Shown piece after piece: positions 4,872 to 5,674 of a stretch of 5,674 nucleotides of DNA. Position 1 is the stretch's first letter, and each line of letters starts with the position of its first letter. The translations under genes and the position numbers were made by a program. The stretch is from the NCBI GenBank assembly GCA_030431185.1, contig JAUIJO010000191.1:1-5674 (forward strand). Direction: 5' to 3'. The notes below the pieces were generated by a model, which searched no databases, was not told where the DNA came from, and was given only the letters and a program-made list of their open reading frames with translations. This DNA comes from Gammaproteobacteria bacterium. Its GTDB lineage: Bacteria > Pseudomonadota > Gammaproteobacteria > Xanthomonadales > Xanthomonadaceae.

Positions 4872-5456
4872 ATGACTGATGCGCACCTGTTCGCAGTTGG
4901 CGTGGTCCTGGCCTGGCTGGCCGGCATCCGCGTGTACCTGACGGTGTTCGGGGTCGGCCTGGCCGGCGCGCTGGGCTGGCTGGACCTGCCGCAGGCCCTG
5001 CAGGCCACCCAGTCGCCCTGGGTGCTGGGGGTTTCCGGCGCGTTGGCGCTGGTGGAATTCTTCGCCGACAAGATCCCCGGCGTCGATTCGGGCTGGGACC
5101 TGCTGCATACCCTCATGCGCGTGCCCGCCGGGGCCTTCCTCGCCGCGGCGACGCTGTCGCCGGATGGCGACCTGGGCGCGGGCGCGCTGGCCGCGGGCGC
5201 GGGGGTGGCCCTGACCAGCCACGTGCTGAAGTCCGGCACGCGGGCCATGCTCAACACCTCGCCCGAGCCCGTCACCAACTGGACCGCTTCGATCGGCGAG
5301 GATGTCGCGGTGGTCGGCGCGCTGGGCCTGGTGTTCGCCTACCCGTGGATCACCCTGGGCCTGGTCGTGCTGGTCAGCCTGTCGATCGCGCTGTCGATCT
5401 GGTGGGTCTGGCGGAAACTGTTCCGCCGCGCGCCGCGGCCGGCGTCGCCGGCCTGA
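4872..5456 (+). CDS. DUF4126 family membrane protein
   Basis: A 194-residue hydrophobic protein with about five or six membrane segments (near 5-34, 49-63, 83-95, 99-117, 137-157 and 159-178) and a basic tail (RKLFRRAPRP). Family hallmarks of DUF4126 are visible: AGIRVYLTVFGVGLAG near the N terminus, the loop EFFADKIPGVDSGWD (about 62-76), and PEPVTNWTASIGED (about 131-144). Its function is unknown. The ATG at 4872 has only a weak GGGG about 9 bases upstream, but the N terminus matches the family. A longer open frame starting at 4188 is antisense to the DUF6776 gene and was not used. It is transcribed divergently from the DUF6776-bactofilin operon and converges on bacterioferritin. Confidence 0.88.
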   Translation: MTDAHLFAVGVVLAWLAGIRVYLTVFGVGLAGALGWLDLPQALQATQSPWVLGVSGALALVEFFADKIPGVDSGWDLLHTLMRVPAGAFLAAATLSPDGDLGAGALAAGAGVALTSHVLKSGTRAMLNTSPEPVTNWTASIGEDVAVVGALGLVFAYPWITLGLVVLVSLSIALSIWWVWRKLFRRAPRPASPA

Positions 5457-5479
5457 GGCCCCGCCCCGACGCCCGTCGG
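5441..5479. terminator. GC stem-loops between convergent DUF4126 and bacterioferritin genes
   Basis: Several competing inverted repeats lie around the stop codon: GGCC-TGA-GGCC (5450-5460, with the stop codon as loop), nested inside GGCGTC (5441-5446) / GACGCC (5468-5473), plus CCGAC-GCCC-GTCGG (5466-5479). There is no T-tract. In a 42-base convergent gap this could act as a bidirectional 3' end, but that is tentative. Confidence 0.3.
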
Positions 5480-5498
5480 ACGCCGGTGGCGTGCCGGA

Positions 5499-5674
5499 TC
5501 AGCCCTCGAGCTTCTGCGCCAGGTAGTTCGGCTCGCCGATGCGCTCGATCAGCGACAGCTGCGTCTCGATCCAGTCGATGTGCTCTTCCTCGGAGTCGAG
5601 GATCTCGGCGAACAGGTCGCGGCTGACGTAGTCCGACACCGACTCGCAGTGGGCGATGGCCTCGCGCAGCAGCG
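5499..5674 (-). CDS. bfr: Bacterioferritin, C-terminal part
   Basis: The last 57 residues of a bacterioferritin, the 24-mer heme-containing iron-storage protein; the 5' part lies beyond the window. The tail reads LREAIAHCESVSDYVSRDLF followed by LDSEEEHIDWIETQL and ends NYLAQKLEG. This aligns well with the C terminus of E. coli Bfr (LREAIGYADSVHDYVSRDM, EEGHIDWLETEL, NYLQ). The ferroxidase ligands corresponding to E127 and H130 are present in SEEEHID, so this subunit looks catalytically competent as far as visible; the other ligands and the heme methionine are outside. The stop is the TGA at 5501-5499, and the gene ends 42 bases from the convergent DUF4126 gene. Confidence 0.95.
   Translation of the reverse strand, partial: LLREAIAHCESVSDYVSRDLFAEILDSEEEHIDWIETQLSLIERIGEPNYLAQKLEG

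Noticed and set aside
4803..5222. N-terminal extension of DUF6776 copy 1 to 404 residues
   Set aside because: It would be antisense to the DUF4126 gene and precede the predicted promoter; the added sequence has no family character.

Overview
This GC-rich window comes from a bacterial chromosome. Protein sequences and gene order point to the Gammaproteobacteria, most likely a member of the Xanthomonadaceae (Lysobacter, Luteimonas, Stenotrophomonas or Xanthomonas type). Codon use is uniformly GC-rich across all genes. I see no mobile element, RNA gene, CRISPR array or sign of recent transfer.

Layout: the last 30 codons of an unrecognised hydrophobic protein (+, 1-94) are followed by a long block of six genes, all on the minus strand. 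In transcription order (right to left) these are a DUF6776-type membrane coiled-coil protein (4802-4008), a bactofilin (4005-3586), a second DUF6776-type paralog (3498-2671), the Fe-S carrier erpA (2616-2227), the NAD(H)/NAD-cap pyrophosphatase nudC (2174-1230) and an AmpE-family membrane protein (1112-195). To the right, a DUF4126 membrane protein is transcribed divergently (+, 4872-5456). It converges on the 3' end of a bacterioferritin gene (-, 5499 to beyond the window edge).

How the genes may work together: the first half of the minus block looks like a cell-envelope module. A self-polymerising cytoskeletal protein with no membrane span of its own sits between two related single-span membrane proteins that carry coiled coils. 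The second half is iron-sulfur and redox-nucleotide housekeeping (erpA, nudC), then ampE, which appears to have its own promoter. The nearby bacterioferritin adds an iron-storage gene, but it belongs to a separate transcription unit.

The most interesting points are: (1) the DUF6776-bactofilin-DUF6776 sandwich, whose paralogs share a coiled-coil-to-beta-domain junction that is identical over 20 residues and over 29 bp of DNA; (2) promoter-like elements upstream of the second DUF6776 gene (and more weakly of erpA) placed so that transcription would start on the A of the ATG, suggesting leaderless mRNAs; and (3) a perfect AGGAGG directly abutting an ATG and able to pair with a CCTCCT five bases upstream of it. 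Nothing here clearly amounts to a wholly new system, but the bactofilin module is the best candidate for undescribed biology.
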